A stretch of DNA of 64,000 nucleotides from DATJPR01 sp963811705 (GCA_963811705.1 CAWESL010000019.1:62001-126000), one strand, 5' to 3'; shown: positions 1 to 8,657, numbered from the stretch's first letter. Notes: generated by a model from the letters alone, not told the origin. Made by a program: numbers and translations.

Positions 1-237
1 TAAATCATCGCCCGATTGGTCTTCCTGAAAGTCCTTCTCGTTGTTCTTCTCAAGCCCGGAAATCTCATTTGATGCTTTCGATTGGGAAGGATCCTCGGGA
101 TTGATGTCTGTCTCCTCCTTCGATCTATTGAAAATATCTTCCCCGGCGGGGTAGAGCGGGTATCCCGGCATATCGGTCTTCGCTCTTGTGTCCGCCCCGG
201 GTGGAGGTTGGCCGGCGTTATGGGTTCGTGTTTTCAT
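1..237 (-). CDS. Small acidic Bacteroidota protein, 3' end outside the window
   Basis: Seventy-nine codons are visible from an ATG at 235-237 to the window edge. They read MKTRTHNAGQPPPG, then MPGYPLYPAGEDIFN, then a strongly charged tail with a DPED motif ending ...QSGDDL at base 1. An AGGAGA ribosome-binding site lies just upstream of the ATG. The order 'YPxYPxxEDIF, DPED, GDDL' matches, from memory, a small cytosolic protein family widespread in Bacteroidota that has no assigned function. It is transcribed away from the gene at 634 and has regulatory motif copy D about 140 bases upstream, so it may belong to the same stress-type group as its neighbours. Confidence 0.7.
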   Translation of the reverse strand, partial: MKTRTHNAGQPPPGADTRAKTDMPGYPLYPAGEDIFNRSKEETDINPEDPSQSKASNEISGLEKNNEKDFQEDQSGDDL

Positions 238-378
238 GTCTCTCCTGCACTCCGATATGTGAGATGGTTCAAGGTCGATGGGCTGTCACCGTTACGACCA
301 GAGTCATCCAGCCCGGCCGATCTGCGTTGTGGCGTACGTTTGCGCCTGATGAAGTATACCAGACTGGCATGTAGGCAG

Positions 379-409
379 AATCGGCTAAAAGGATGAAAGA
401 GGAGCTAAT
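379..409 (-). promoter_or_regulatory. Bipartite regulatory motif, copy D
   Basis: Read on the minus strand it starts ATTAGC and ends CGATT, with the first bases of the two blocks 26 positions apart, exactly as in copies A, B and C. The first block is the most degenerate of the four. It points toward the gene starting at 237. Confidence 0.5.
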
Positions 410-488
410 CCCCCGCATGGCACGATCAGGGCAGTGCACTGCACACTGGGAGGAGGCGATTCTCGAAGGGCGCTGGCGTAAAGGCGTG

Positions 489-519
489 GTTAATTCCATT
501 TCCGTTCTTTCGGTCGATT
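489..519 (+). promoter_or_regulatory. Bipartite regulatory motif, copy A
   Basis: GTTAAT at 489-494 and CGATT at 515-519, with TTTC-like and TTC blocks between. It lies 114 bases upstream of the gene at 634 and matches the copies at 379-409, 2231-2261 and 3264-3294 in sequence and spacing. Confidence 0.55.
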
Positions 520-633
520 GGATCCCGACGTATTCATCGATACACTCCGAATATCTTTGGCCAGAGGAAGGCAGCCCCGTAGGCTGACCATAGACAATCC
601 TTCTGGCTCCCAGTGTGATACGGAGGAACATCG

Positions 634-1326
634 ATGAACCAACGGAGCATCACTGCGACTTTTGCCGTGTTGTTGGCGTGGGGTCTTTCGGTCCCGGCTC
701 TCCAGGCCCAGCAAGGTCAGACCACCATAGGGAACGCAGAGGTTGTGTATGTTCAGGGAAGCGATGTCGTCGTGAGGTTGGCCAACGGAGAAGTCAGGCA
801 ACTTGAGTTTCCGGATAGTTCCCGGTTTGTCGTTGACGGCAGGCAGCTGACTGTCCATGAACTGAAACAGGGAATGACGTTGGGGGAACCCAGGACGACA
901 GTCGTTCCTTCCCGGTCGGTTGACACCGTGGAAACGATGCAGGTCGGCACAGTATGGAAGACCATCGGAAATACCATCATCATCAAGACCACGGACGGCG
1001 TCAACAAGCTGTACCGCGTTCCCTCCGGGAGCAGGGTCACCATCGACGGGAAAGAAATATCGCTTGAAGGCTTGCGGGAAGGCGACAACATCACTGCCAC
1101 TATCGTGAAATTGACTCCTCCGCCGGAGGCCAGCAACGTTCCCCCGCACATTCGCCACACTCCCGCAACACCGCCCCAGGTCGGTATGTTGTTGATTGAC
1201 GAAGGCGCGAAGCCCGCGGAGTCTCACGGAATGAAGCTGGAAACAACCATCGTTATTCTTGTGGTTGTCCTGCTGGTGGCGGGCTTTTTCATTCTACGGG
1301 AATTCAGACGGAGGCGAAAGGGATGA
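634..1326 (+). CDS. Exported protein with C-terminal membrane anchor, unknown function
   Basis: A 230-residue protein preceded by a strong GGAGG site at 622-626. It has an N-terminal signal peptide (ending about ALQAQQ, residue 26), a periplasmic region of about 160 residues, and one transmembrane helix near residues 203-224 (TIVILVVVLLVAGFFILREF) followed by a basic RRRRKG tail. The soluble part looks beta-rich and contains two similar stretches (VYVQGSDVVVRLANGEVRQL and IIIKTTDGVNKLYRVPSG), each followed by a VDG/IDG turn, suggesting two small repeats. A proline-rich linker precedes the helix. I do not recognise the family. Motif copy A lies upstream. Confidence 0.75.
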   Translation: MNQRSITATFAVLLAWGLSVPALQAQQGQTTIGNAEVVYVQGSDVVVRLANGEVRQLEFPDSSRFVVDGRQLTVHELKQGMTLGEPRTTVVPSRSVDTVETMQVGTVWKTIGNTIIIKTTDGVNKLYRVPSGSRVTIDGKEISLEGLREGDNITATIVKLTPPPEASNVPPHIRHTPATPPQVGMLLIDEGAKPAESHGMKLETTIVILVVVLLVAGFFILREFRRRRKG

Positions 1327-1417
1327 TCCAGGGAACGTGCCATGGGGTCCGGCGCTGAGCAACAAAGCGGGTTCGTGAGCAGATGAGCAGTGCTCGCCTG
1401 ATGGCGACTCCTGCTCG

Positions 1418-1600
1418 TCACTCACCATTTCCGAAGAGTGACCATGCCCGATCCACAAAAAACGGAAAGCTCCCTTCCACGCCCAGGTTCCTGGCATATT
1501 GAAGGCGCCCCTTCACGACTTTGAGAAAGTCCGAATGCGTGGTTGAACTCAATGCAAGTTTGTCGAGCTTGAGGATTTTCACATAGTCCGGCGTTGTCAT
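1418..1600 (-). CDS. Small protein of unknown function (60 aa)
   Basis: Begins MTTPDYVKILKLDKLALSS at an ATG (1598-1600) with an AAAGAAGAAA purine-rich site just upstream; a longer in-frame start is possible but has no such site. Sixty residues, no signal peptide or membrane segment, ends SLFGNGE. It follows the DUF3185 gene on the same strand at a distance of 60 bases, so it may be co-transcribed from motif copy C. Family not recognised. Confidence 0.45.
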   Translation of the reverse strand: MTTPDYVKILKLDKLALSSTTHSDFLKVVKGRLQYARNLGVEGSFPFFVDRAWSLFGNGE

Positions 1601-1660
1601 TATTTCTTCTTTCGTGTTTGACCGCGATAACAATGATAGCGTGGTGTTGACTCTTCGTCC

Positions 1661-1867
1661 TTACGCCGTCTTTGATTTGCGGCCGAGTCCCACCATTCCC
1701 GCAACGATCGCCACTCCTCCTCCAACCAATAACCACAGCGACTTGTCCGTGGCGGAGCCGCTGAAGAATCGTGAAATGTCAGAACTCGTTGAATTGTAGG
1801 CATCGATCCCCAGGATCAGAAGAAGAATGCCGCCCGCAAGAAATGCGAGTGCGATGACTTTGCTCAT
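1661..1867 (-). CDS. DUF3185-type small membrane protein
   Basis: A 68-residue protein starting MSKVIALAFLAGGILLLILG, with a GGAGG site immediately upstream (an in-frame upstream extension has no support). Two transmembrane helices (about residues 4-21 and 43-62) flank a short polar loop with the family signature SSDISRFFSGSATDKSLW. This is the typical size and sequence of DUF3185, an inner-membrane protein of unknown role often found next to stress genes. The next gene upstream on the same strand is the lmo0937-like protein. Confidence 0.8.
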   Translation of the reverse strand: MSKVIALAFLAGGILLLILGIDAYNSTSSDISRFFSGSATDKSLWLLVGGGVAIVAGMVGLGRKSKTA

Positions 1868-1913
1868 AGACCCTCCTCTTTGCCGTGTGCTCCACGGCTT
1901 CCCACTTAATGCG

Positions 1914-2063
1914 TCACGCGATTTTTCGCCCGCTGATGATTTGATACAATATGGCGATGACCGCAAGTACGAGAAGAATGTGAATAAACCCACCCATGGT
2001 GTAGGACGTAACGAGCCCTAAGACCCACAGGATGACGAGAACCACAGCGATCGTAAATAACAT
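1914..2063 (-). CDS. lmo0937-family small membrane protein
   Basis: Forty-nine residues from ATG 2061-2063 (AAAGG upstream): MLFTIAVVLVILWVLGLVTS, then YTMGGFIHILLVLAVIAILY. The two helices joined by the T-x-GGFIHILL turn are the hallmark of the lmo0937 family, a very short membrane protein often associated with stress responses; its molecular role is unknown. First gene of a probable minus-strand unit with the DUF3185 gene and the 60-aa gene, downstream of motif copy C. Confidence 0.8.
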   Translation of the reverse strand: MLFTIAVVLVILWVLGLVTSYTMGGFIHILLVLAVIAILYQIISGRKIA

Positions 2064-2230
2064 GGTGAATGCCTTTCTAAGGATATTTGACGATGGGAAA
2101 TGCGATACTGCACACGCTTCTTTGAAGACCATTCAGTGTCTCGCCGGGACAATTACCGGTGCCGCAAGCTCATCGCAATGGGCTGTCGGTTCTAAACACA
2201 AAGAAAGATACGGGAGAGAATGGCAGAATG

Positions 2231-2261
2231 AATCGGCTGAAAGGATGAAAGAGAGGTTAAC
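2231..2261 (-). promoter_or_regulatory. Bipartite regulatory motif, copy C
   Basis: On the minus strand GTTAAC (2261-2256) and CGATT (2235-2231), starts 26 bases apart. The middle part (CTTTCATCCTTT) is nearly identical to copy D. Directed toward the small membrane-protein genes at 2063 and 1867. Confidence 0.55.
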
Positions 2262-2355
2262 CCCTTGAAAAGGGATTTGCAATTCCTCGCGGGACCGGTA
2301 AGAAGAAACGGAGGGAGAGAGATGACTCTGCATTGGGGGAACCCGTTGGCAGGGT

Positions 2356-3009
2356 TCAGCCCTCTTTGTTGCTGAGAGAGTAGGTCGCGATCTCGAGACG
2401 ACTATGCAGGGCCATTTTTTCCAGGATGTTATGGATATGACTCTTTACGGTGTACGTCGAGAGATTAAGTCGCTGGGCGATCTCCTTGTTCGTCAATCCC
2501 TCTGAGACAAGAACAATGATTTCGCGTTCACGATTCGAAATCCGTGACGCGTCGATCAGGCTCCTTTTCCCTGTGCGCAGAGCATGGTCGATGACATAAG
2601 TGAAAAGAGACTCTGTCAACAGGGGTGGGATGATCTCAATCCCTCGCAGGACGGCACGGATGGTCGCAAGGATATCCGGGACTGTTGCATTCTTCAGGAC
2701 GAACCCTGCCGCCCCCGCTTCGACAAACTCGATGACATCCCCCTGTGATGGAATAAGACCCATCCCGATGACTCGCGTCTGGGGTAATTCCTCTCTCAAC
2801 GTCGATACTATCTGCAGTCCGTTTTCATCGCGCAAGCCCAGATCGATCAGTACCACCTGGGGCTTCAACCTTCGCACCTGATCCAAAGTATTGTGATTGC
2901 CTCCCGTTGCACCAACAACCTTGAGATCCGGTTGCTTGTTGATGAGGGCTCTCACACCGTCGCGCAAAAAGCGGTTGTCCTCAATAAGAAAGATGGTTGC
3001 CTTTCTCAT
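2356..3009 (-). CDS. NarL/LuxR-type two-component response regulator
   Basis: A 217-residue protein. I chose MRKATIFLIEDN at ATG 3007-3009 because AAGGAG lies 8 bases upstream; a GTG at 3033 lacks this. The receiver domain (about 4-120) has acidic E10/D11, phospho-acceptor D56 (VVLIDLGLRDENG) and the conserved lysine in GFVLKNA. The C-terminal HTH (about 148-205) has the LuxR pattern SNREREIIVLVSEGLTNKEI followed by TVKSHIHNILEK. Such proteins bind DNA when phosphorylated by a sensor kinase; no kinase gene is nearby, so it is an orphan here. Its position amid four copies of the bipartite motif makes it a candidate regulator of them, but this is inference. Confidence 0.9.
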   Translation of the reverse strand: MRKATIFLIEDNRFLRDGVRALINKQPDLKVVGATGGNHNTLDQVRRLKPQVVLIDLGLRDENGLQIVSTLREELPQTRVIGMGLIPSQGDVIEFVEAGAAGFVLKNATVPDILATIRAVLRGIEIIPPLLTESLFTYVIDHALRTGKRSLIDASRISNREREIIVLVSEGLTNKEIAQRLNLSTYTVKSHIHNILEKMALHSRLEIATYSLSNKEG

Positions 3010-3343
3010 TCCCTGGCTCCTTCGATTGGACACGAACGAGTGTACTCAACTCGGGAGGTTCCATACCCTGCAATATAAGAGGATGTTTCCGTCTTGACAA
3101 TACGCCCCACCGTAGAAGGGGCATTTGTCCTTGAGTCGACTGGCGATTTCTCTGATCAATGGTGGTCAATTGCTCTCGCCCTTAAAGCGTTCTTCAAGGT
3201 GCCAGGGCAAAAACAAAAGGCCTCTGCCCCTCGTGCAGGGCAGATGGCATTTCGGCGAATGGAGTTAACTACTTTTTCGTTCCATCGGTCGATTGGAACG
3301 AGGGATCAACAATGATACCATACTTCACATATCACCGATCTCC
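3010..3343. other. Intergenic region with motif copy B
   Basis: No convincing gene. Separates the response regulator (minus) from the transglycosylase (plus); motif copy B occupies 3264-3294. Confidence 0.5.
3264..3294 (+). promoter_or_regulatory. Bipartite regulatory motif, copy B
   Basis: GTTAAC at 3264-3269 and CGATT at 3290-3294, ending CGGTCGATTGGA exactly as copy A does. It lies about 50 bases upstream of the transglycosylase start at 3344. Confidence 0.55.
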
Positions 3344-4180
3344 ATGCGGGCCATCGTATTGACGAAGCACGAACAGAAGCATCAAATCCTGACCCTTGTT
3401 CTTTCGGTTTTCCTGACAGGGGCGCTCTGCTCATCCTGTACTCAGGAACAGGTGTTCGGTGATTCTCGCGAAAGCGTTGCGGAAACGGGGGTGGATTCCG
3501 TCGGGGCCGTACCATGGGATGCACAACCTTCGACTCCGGTAAACTCTCTTGACCGCGGGGTACTCGAACCGGCTGGTGAGCGCAAGCAGCACTCTGCTCA
3601 AACGCTTGATCCCTCAACAAAGCGATGCATCAGGATCTATGGCCCCATGATCAAACGCTATTCTTCGCAGTACGGTCTCGATTGGAGGCTGGTCATGGCC
3701 ATAATGAAACAGGAATCAATGTATTCCAGCAATGCCGAGAGCCGGATGGGGGCGGTCGGCCTTATGCAGCTGATGCCTCGGACGAGTGAGACACTGGCCA
3801 AGACTCTGGACCTTGGAGATCTCACCCATCCGGAACAAAACATCCAGGCGGGAGTCTTCTACCTGCGGAAATTGTTCAATCTGTTTGAAGGGGCTGATGA
3901 GACTGACCGGCTGAAGCTTACGCTTGCGGCGTACAACGCCGGATTCTCCCGAGTCCATGATGCGCAGGACCTGGCCCGGCATTTGAACTACGAGCCGACG
4001 CATTGGGAGGCGGTAAAAAATGCGCTTCCCCTTCTCTCAAGACAGTATGGCAATCTTCACAGAGCCATTTGGGGTCAAGACCGACCGAAATCCGGATGGT
4101 TTCGCAATCCCCGTGAGACTCTTCAGTACGTTGACGCAGTCATGATCAACTACGACGCCTTGCGTTTGACGCTGAACTAG
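3344..4180 (+). CDS. Lytic transglycosylase (SLT domain), exported
   Basis: A 278-residue protein from ATG 3344; a TTG 51 bases upstream is possible. The N-terminus has a hydrophobic segment ending LTGALCSSC, an imperfect lipobox, so it may be a lipoprotein. After a low-complexity linker, residues 100-260 form an SLT lysozyme-like domain: catalytic Glu124 in MKQESMYSSNAES, the GAVGLMQLMP motif, and AAYNAG. Such enzymes cleave the MurNAc-GlcNAc bond of peptidoglycan to give 1,6-anhydro ends. C-terminal RETLQYVDAV is also typical of the family. Controlled probably from motif copy B; the YtxH gene follows 117 bases downstream. Confidence 0.85.
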   Translation: MRAIVLTKHEQKHQILTLVLSVFLTGALCSSCTQEQVFGDSRESVAETGVDSVGAVPWDAQPSTPVNSLDRGVLEPAGERKQHSAQTLDPSTKRCIRIYGPMIKRYSSQYGLDWRLVMAIMKQESMYSSNAESRMGAVGLMQLMPRTSETLAKTLDLGDLTHPEQNIQAGVFYLRKLFNLFEGADETDRLKLTLAAYNAGFSRVHDAQDLARHLNYEPTHWEAVKNALPLLSRQYGNLHRAIWGQDRPKSGWFRNPRETLQYVDAVMINYDALRLTLN

Positions 4181-4297
4181 GCGATGTCTCATGGGACCAT
4201 TGAAGATTCAGGGACCTTGACCTTCGCACACCGTGTGGCGTCAAGAGGTTTGATGAGTCCACGTTGGACAATTGTTCAAACGGAAAGGGATACAACG

Positions 4298-4585
4298 ATG
4301 AACGCAGGAAAGGTAATCGTGGGTGCCGTGATCGCGGTAGCCGCAGGCGCAGTCCTCGGTATGCTGTTCGCGCCGGAAAAAGGATCCGCCGCAAGGAGAC
4401 ATTTGTCGAAACAGGGTTCTCGATATATCGACGCCGTCAAGAATACCGCGGGTGAATATGTCGACACAATCGAGAACACACTGGACAGTGCGCGGGAGAA
4501 AGCCGTCGGCATCACCGATAAAGTGAAGGATGCGGTGGACACGTTGGCCGGCCGCGAACCCCAGAAGCAGCCCCGCCGGGCCTGA
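4298..4585 (+). CDS. YtxH-domain stress protein
   Basis: Ninety-five residues from ATG 4298-4300, with AAAGGGA upstream. An N-terminal glycine/alanine-rich membrane helix (VIVGAVIAVAAGAVLGMLFA) is followed directly by PEKGSAARRHL, the classic YtxH signature, then an amphipathic helical region rich in A/K/D that resembles stress-related coiled coils. YtxH proteins are small membrane-linked general-stress proteins without a defined activity. Gene order with the DUF3185 and lmo0937-like genes fits a stress cluster. Confidence 0.85.
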   Translation: MNAGKVIVGAVIAVAAGAVLGMLFAPEKGSAARRHLSKQGSRYIDAVKNTAGEYVDTIENTLDSAREKAVGITDKVKDAVDTLAGREPQKQPRRA

Positions 4586-4672
4586 ACAGATGGGTCGCGG
4601 GGTTTCACCGCATTCGACTCTGCATTTCTCTCAGGAATTCTTTTTGGCAACCTGGCCGCAAGAAAAGCAGCC

Positions 4673-5560
4673 ATGCTCGACCCTATTGAATCTCTGGCCC
4701 GGGAAGAGGAACTTCATTCGATGAGAAAGAACACGTCCAACACGCAACCAACCCAAGGTCATCGAGACCTCCCTCCAGGCGACTCTGAGAAGACCGCTAC
4801 CGAATCGATGTGGCGCAGATTCTTCACAAAAGTCGCTTCGATGACGTTGTTTACGCTCCGTTTCTTCAGAGAGGTGCTGCGCCCGCCCTATGAATTCAAT
4901 GAGCTGATCAAGCAATCGTTTCTGATCGGCTACAAATCGTTGCCATTGATCGCCATTACGGGGTTCATCATCGGGCTTGTCCTGACCATTCAGTCGCGGC
5001 CCACGTTGATGAAATTCGGCGCCGCCTCATGGCTGCCTGCAATGGTCGCGGTGTCGATCATACGGGAAATCGGACCGGTGATCACCGCGCTCATCTTCGC
5101 CGGCAAAGTCGGATCCGGAATCGGCGCCGAGCTTGCGTCAATGAACGTCACCGAACAAATCGACGCTATGCAGGTTTCAGGGACAAACCCGTTCAAGTAC
5201 CTGGTGGTCACACGCGTTCTTTCCGCGACATTGATGCTGCCGCTCCTGGTGATCCTGGCGGACGCGATCGGCCTCTTCGGGTCGTATGTCGGAGTGAATC
5301 TGCGGGGCGATGTCAGCACCCACCTGTATTGGTCGCAGGTGTTTCAAAGCCTCGAATTCAAGGATCTTCTCCCGGCCTTCCTGAAAACCTTCTTCTTCGG
5401 CTTTGCTGTCGGACTGGTAGCAAGCTTTGAGGGATACAATTCCAACAGGGGAACGGAAGGCGTTGGCAAGGCGGCGAACTCTGCCGTCGTCTTTGCCTCG
5501 TTGATGGTCTTCCTGATCGACATGATCGCAGTACAATTGACAAGCCTGTTTTTCAACTAA
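4673..5560 (+). CDS. mlaE: MlaE-family ABC transporter permease
   Basis: A 295-residue integral membrane protein with about five helices. The MlaE/YrbE signature is clear: PPYEFNELIKQSFLIGYKSL, GFIIGLVLTIQS, and REIGPVITALIFAGKVGSGI with the following ASMNVTEQIDAMQV stretch, where Glu/Gly residues contact the MlaF ATPase. The first 45 residues are polar; an in-frame ATG at 4721 would give a family-length protein and cannot be excluded. The gene is 17 bases from mlaF and forms an operon with mlaF and mlaD. The complex moves phospholipids between the inner and outer membranes to keep outer-membrane lipid asymmetry. Confidence 0.9.
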   Translation: MLDPIESLAREEELHSMRKNTSNTQPTQGHRDLPPGDSEKTATESMWRRFFTKVASMTLFTLRFFREVLRPPYEFNELIKQSFLIGYKSLPLIAITGFIIGLVLTIQSRPTLMKFGAASWLPAMVAVSIIREIGPVITALIFAGKVGSGIGAELASMNVTEQIDAMQVSGTNPFKYLVVTRVLSATLMLPLLVILADAIGLFGSYVGVNLRGDVSTHLYWSQVFQSLEFKDLLPAFLKTFFFGFAVGLVASFEGYNSNRGTEGVGKAANSAVVFASLMVFLIDMIAVQLTSLFFN

Positions 5561-5577
5561 ATCGAACCCTCAGATTC

Positions 5578-6354
5578 ATGACAGCGAGCACAGCGCCTCT
5601 CGAACCAATTCAGGACGAGACCCACAAGGGGCCGATCGTCGAGATGCACCATGTGAAGAAATCGTTTGGGAAGAATCATGTGCTCCGAGACATCGAACTG
5701 GTGCTGCAAAGAGGCGAGAACCTTGTCATCCTTGGAAAATCAGGGACCGGCAAGTCTGTTCTCATCAAATGTATCGTCGGATTGGTCGATCCTGACGAAG
5801 GGACGCTCCTGATTTTTGGTCGTGACGTCTCCGGCCTCAATGGCAAAGAGCTGCTGGAGCTGCGCAAGAAGATAGGATTCCTTTTTCAGAACGGCGCCTT
5901 ATACGATTCCATGTCGGTAAGGGAGAATCTCGAATTTCCCCTGAAGCGGCAACCCCGATCCGCCGCGGGAGAAGATACGGATGTGCTCGTCAAGGAAGCG
6001 CTCCAGAACGTTGGACTGGCAGAAGCAATCGACAAGATCCCCTCTGAACTTTCCGGCGGCATGCGCAAACGACTGGGATTGGCCCGCACGCTGATCTTGA
6101 AGCCGCAAATCATGTTGTACGATGAACCCACGGCGGGGTTGGATCCGATAACATCAAAGGAAATCAGCAGTCTCATTGTGGACGTGCAACGACAATACGC
6201 AACATCGTCGATCATTATTACCCACGATATCGAATGCGCCCGGCGCACAGCCAATCGGATCGTCGTGATCAAAGAAGGGCTCTGCGTTGCCGAAGGATCT
6301 TTTGACGAACTTAAGGACTCTCCCGATGCCTGGATACGATCATTCTTTCAGTAA
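5578..6354 (+). CDS. mlaF: MlaF-family ABC transporter ATPase
   Basis: A 258-residue ABC ATPase: Walker A GKSGTGKS (53-60), Q-loop FLFQNGALYDSMSV typical of MlaF, signature LSGGM (158-162), Walker B IMLYDEPTAGLD (178-189), and H-loop His216 in ITHD. It powers lipid movement through the MlaE permease on the cytoplasmic side. The gene overlaps neither neighbour but lies 17 bases after mlaE and 30 bases before mlaD. Full length for the family, with no missing motif. Confidence 0.95.
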   Translation: MTASTAPLEPIQDETHKGPIVEMHHVKKSFGKNHVLRDIELVLQRGENLVILGKSGTGKSVLIKCIVGLVDPDEGTLLIFGRDVSGLNGKELLELRKKIGFLFQNGALYDSMSVRENLEFPLKRQPRSAAGEDTDVLVKEALQNVGLAEAIDKIPSELSGGMRKRLGLARTLILKPQIMLYDEPTAGLDPITSKEISSLIVDVQRQYATSSIIITHDIECARRTANRIVVIKEGLCVAEGSFDELKDSPDAWIRSFFQ

Positions 6355-6384
6355 TACCCTCAACACATCTTACGACAAAAGCGT

Positions 6385-7035
6385 ATGAACAATACTACGG
6401 GCTATAGAATACGGCTGGGAATGTTTGTGACTCTCGGGCTGGCGGTACTCATTGGCGGCGTGTATTTCATCGGAGATAAGGAGCAGTTATTCCGAAAGAC
6501 ATTCCACGTCACCGGAGTGTTCAGAGATGTTTCCGGACTTCAGGCGGGAAACAACGTGCGGTTCGCAGGAATCAATGTTGGCACGGTGGACAACATCAGG
6601 ATTGTCAGCGATTCCACCGTCCGGGTTGATATCGTCATCAGTGAGAAGACCCGCCAATTCATTAAGAAGGATGCGGTTGCGAGTATCGGCTCCGACGGCC
6701 TCATGGGCAATAGGATCCTGATTCTCAGCCCCGGGGCCGGGGGAAAAACAGAGGTCCAAGATAACGATACGATTGGTACGGTTCCGCCGGCCAACATGGA
6801 CGAGATCCTGACGTCTCTCAAAACCACCATCGATAACACCTCCCATATTACGAGTGACTTGGCCAGAATCACAGGCAGTATCCAGGCGGGGAAGGGAACG
6901 ATCGGCAGATTGCTGATGAGTCAGGCCGATGCACAAAGAATTGATTCCATCCTGGTGAATCTGAAAGAGGGCTCAGCGGGATTCAGGAAACTGACCGAGA
7001 AGGCAAAATCGAGTTGGCTGTTGTGGGGCTTTTAG
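6385..7035 (+). CDS. mlaD: MlaD/MCE-domain lipid-binding protein
   Basis: A 216-residue protein with one N-terminal membrane helix (about 10-29) and a single MCE domain (about 36-115), recognisable by VSGLQAGNNVRFAGINVGTV and the later GSDGLMGNRILILSPG. The remaining C-terminal part is helical and polar. MCE proteins form hexameric rings on the periplasmic face of MlaE and carry lipids. MlaB, MlaC and MlaA are not encoded nearby, as is common outside Proteobacteria, where the MlaEFD core often stands alone. Confidence 0.9.
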   Translation: MNNTTGYRIRLGMFVTLGLAVLIGGVYFIGDKEQLFRKTFHVTGVFRDVSGLQAGNNVRFAGINVGTVDNIRIVSDSTVRVDIVISEKTRQFIKKDAVASIGSDGLMGNRILILSPGAGGKTEVQDNDTIGTVPPANMDEILTSLKTTIDNTSHITSDLARITGSIQAGKGTIGRLLMSQADAQRIDSILVNLKEGSAGFRKLTEKAKSSWLLWGF

Positions 7036-7349
7036 CACGCAACCAGCGGAAAATCTACCATCGACATGAGGATCCTCGCGCTCAATCCGTGGCAGCAGTT
7101 CGGAAACTGAGCCAACCGTCAGGCGGCCCTCATCGAAGTCATCCGAACGATCAACCCCGATCGTGAGGCGTTTCATGAATCTTTTCGATCGGCACGGAGC
7201 GCATGGAGGTTTCGCAATGAACATTACCGCGTGCCATAAAGACTTTGACGAACCCTTTCAGGGGGTCTGGGCCAGCGATCATTTTGGCCTGGTCGCCGGC
7301 CTCACGTTGTCCTGAGCATGAATGATCGTCCCTGCAATCTTCTTTCTTC
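7036..7349. other. Intergenic region, no gene supported
   Basis: Short open frames on both strands lack a ribosome-binding site, family resemblance or consistent codon use. It lies between the convergent mlaD and TlpA-like genes. Confidence 0.4.
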
Positions 7350-8657
7350 TTACTTCTTCCTTCCTCCGTCCCCCATCGTCCTCCCGGCATGCCAAGACGT
7401 TTGCCGGTTGACGAACTTCTCAAGTGTGACTTGAAGTTTGTCGCCCTTCAGATCATCTCCCATCGCGAGGATGGTCCCCTCCGGACCAACAAGCAGGGCG
7501 AACGGCATGCACCACGCCCCAAACGACCATTTTATCGATCCCGATGCTTGCTCGCTCACGAGGGCGTTGCCCCATGGCATGGGCTGCCCGGTGTTCTGGA
7601 ACCGTGCGACAGCAGCCGCGGAATCATCTTCGGATATGCTGAGGATCGTAAATCCCCGCTCGCTGAATCGCTCATAAGCGTCGCGGAGATACGGAAGTTG
7701 CGCGACACACGGGCTGCACCAGGTTGCCCAGAACTCCACGAGGCAGAACGATCCCTTAATGCTCCTTTCCGAAACCCGTTTGTCCGCATTGTTGAGGAGG
7801 GGCAATTCGAAATGCGGCACTTGATCGCCGACATGGCACACCGGTACGCGCGGGCGTGCATTCATTGACCCATCGTTCTCTGGGAGTGTCTCACCCTTTT
7901 CTCCAAGGGCGTGCCGTTCGCTGTTGTACATGTAGTGTGCAAATGCCGCGCTCGGATGCTGCGCAATGATGTCGTTGATGCACTGAAGGGGATCCGAACG
8001 ATAGGAAATGCAGGCCACCTGTGCGAGATTGAAGTGGTATACCCAGGCGGGAGACGCCGGCGGAATCTCGATGATCCACTTCCGGATGCTGTCTGCCGAT
8101 GTCGCCGGGGATCCATTCCAGTGAAGTTCGATATACTGCATGATCAATTCGTGGCGGAGAACGGGCTCTTGTTCGGTTCGAAGCGCCTCCTGGACTGTCC
8201 GGGTTTCTGCGCCGAGATCAATCGTCCCTCTTTCGAAGAGCTCCAGGCGCCGGGTGGAATTCAGGTGCAGCAAGGCGAATCTTGACTCCGGCGAAGATGG
8301 ATGCGCTATCGCAATGTCGGCTGTCTCATGACGATGGGAAACACGACTCAACGCGACATTAAGCCTCATCGTGGCGGACGTGTCGCACAGGAGGGCAATG
8401 TCCAGCGGCCGGTAATGAGGGGCGCTAAATCGGAGGATCAGCGCCCCCGCGTGATCCGACGTAAGAGCAAAGGACCCATCGCCGGAGGCAACACCGCGGG
8501 AGTAGACGACATCACCCGCCCCCTCTTTGATAACGACACGCGCGGAGTCGAGATCGACGGCGTCCAATCCATGAAACTTGCCGGAAACCGTCACTTGGGC
8601 GAAGCCCCCCGAAGCAACGATGAACATGATACAGAAGACTCTTCTCAGGATACCCAT
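7350..8657 (-). CDS. Exported TlpA/ResA-like thioredoxin-fold protein
   Basis: A 435-residue protein with an N-terminal signal peptide (MGILRRVFCIMFIVASGGFA). Residues 21-110 resemble a carboxypeptidase-regulatory or DUF4369-like beta domain; 120-270 form a helical spacer; and 275-425 are a TlpA/AhpC-TSA thioredoxin fold with the redox pair Cys314/Cys317 in FWATWCSPC and a later cis-Pro region WCMPFALLV. Such Bacteroidota proteins act outside the cytoplasm as thiol-disulphide oxidoreductases, often in cytochrome c maturation or oxidative defence. It stands alone, convergent with mlaD; the start has only a weak ribosome-binding site. Confidence 0.85.
   Translation of the reverse strand: MGILRRVFCIMFIVASGGFAQVTVSGKFHGLDAVDLDSARVVIKEGAGDVVYSRGVASGDGSFALTSDHAGALILRFSAPHYRPLDIALLCDTSATMRLNVALSRVSHRHETADIAIAHPSSPESRFALLHLNSTRRLELFERGTIDLGAETRTVQEALRTEQEPVLRHELIMQYIELHWNGSPATSADSIRKWIIEIPPASPAWVYHFNLAQVACISYRSDPLQCINDIIAQHPSAAFAHYMYNSERHALGEKGETLPENDGSMNARPRVPVCHVGDQVPHFELPLLNNADKRVSERSIKGSFCLVEFWATWCSPCVAQLPYLRDAYERFSERGFTILSISEDDSAAAVARFQNTGQPMPWGNALVSEQASGSIKWSFGAWCMPFALLVGPEGTILAMGDDLKGDKLQVTLEKFVNRQTSWHAGRTMGDGGRKK

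Larger units (their letters stand above)
238..633. other. Divergent intergenic region with two regulatory motif copies
   Basis: No convincing gene. The region separates the divergent genes starting at 237 (minus) and 634 (plus) and holds one copy of the bipartite motif for each direction, at 379-409 (minus) and 489-519 (plus). Confidence 0.6.

Noticed and set aside
4673..7035. Mla operon as novel
   Set aside because: All three proteins are ordinary members; absence of MlaA/B/C is common in this phylum.
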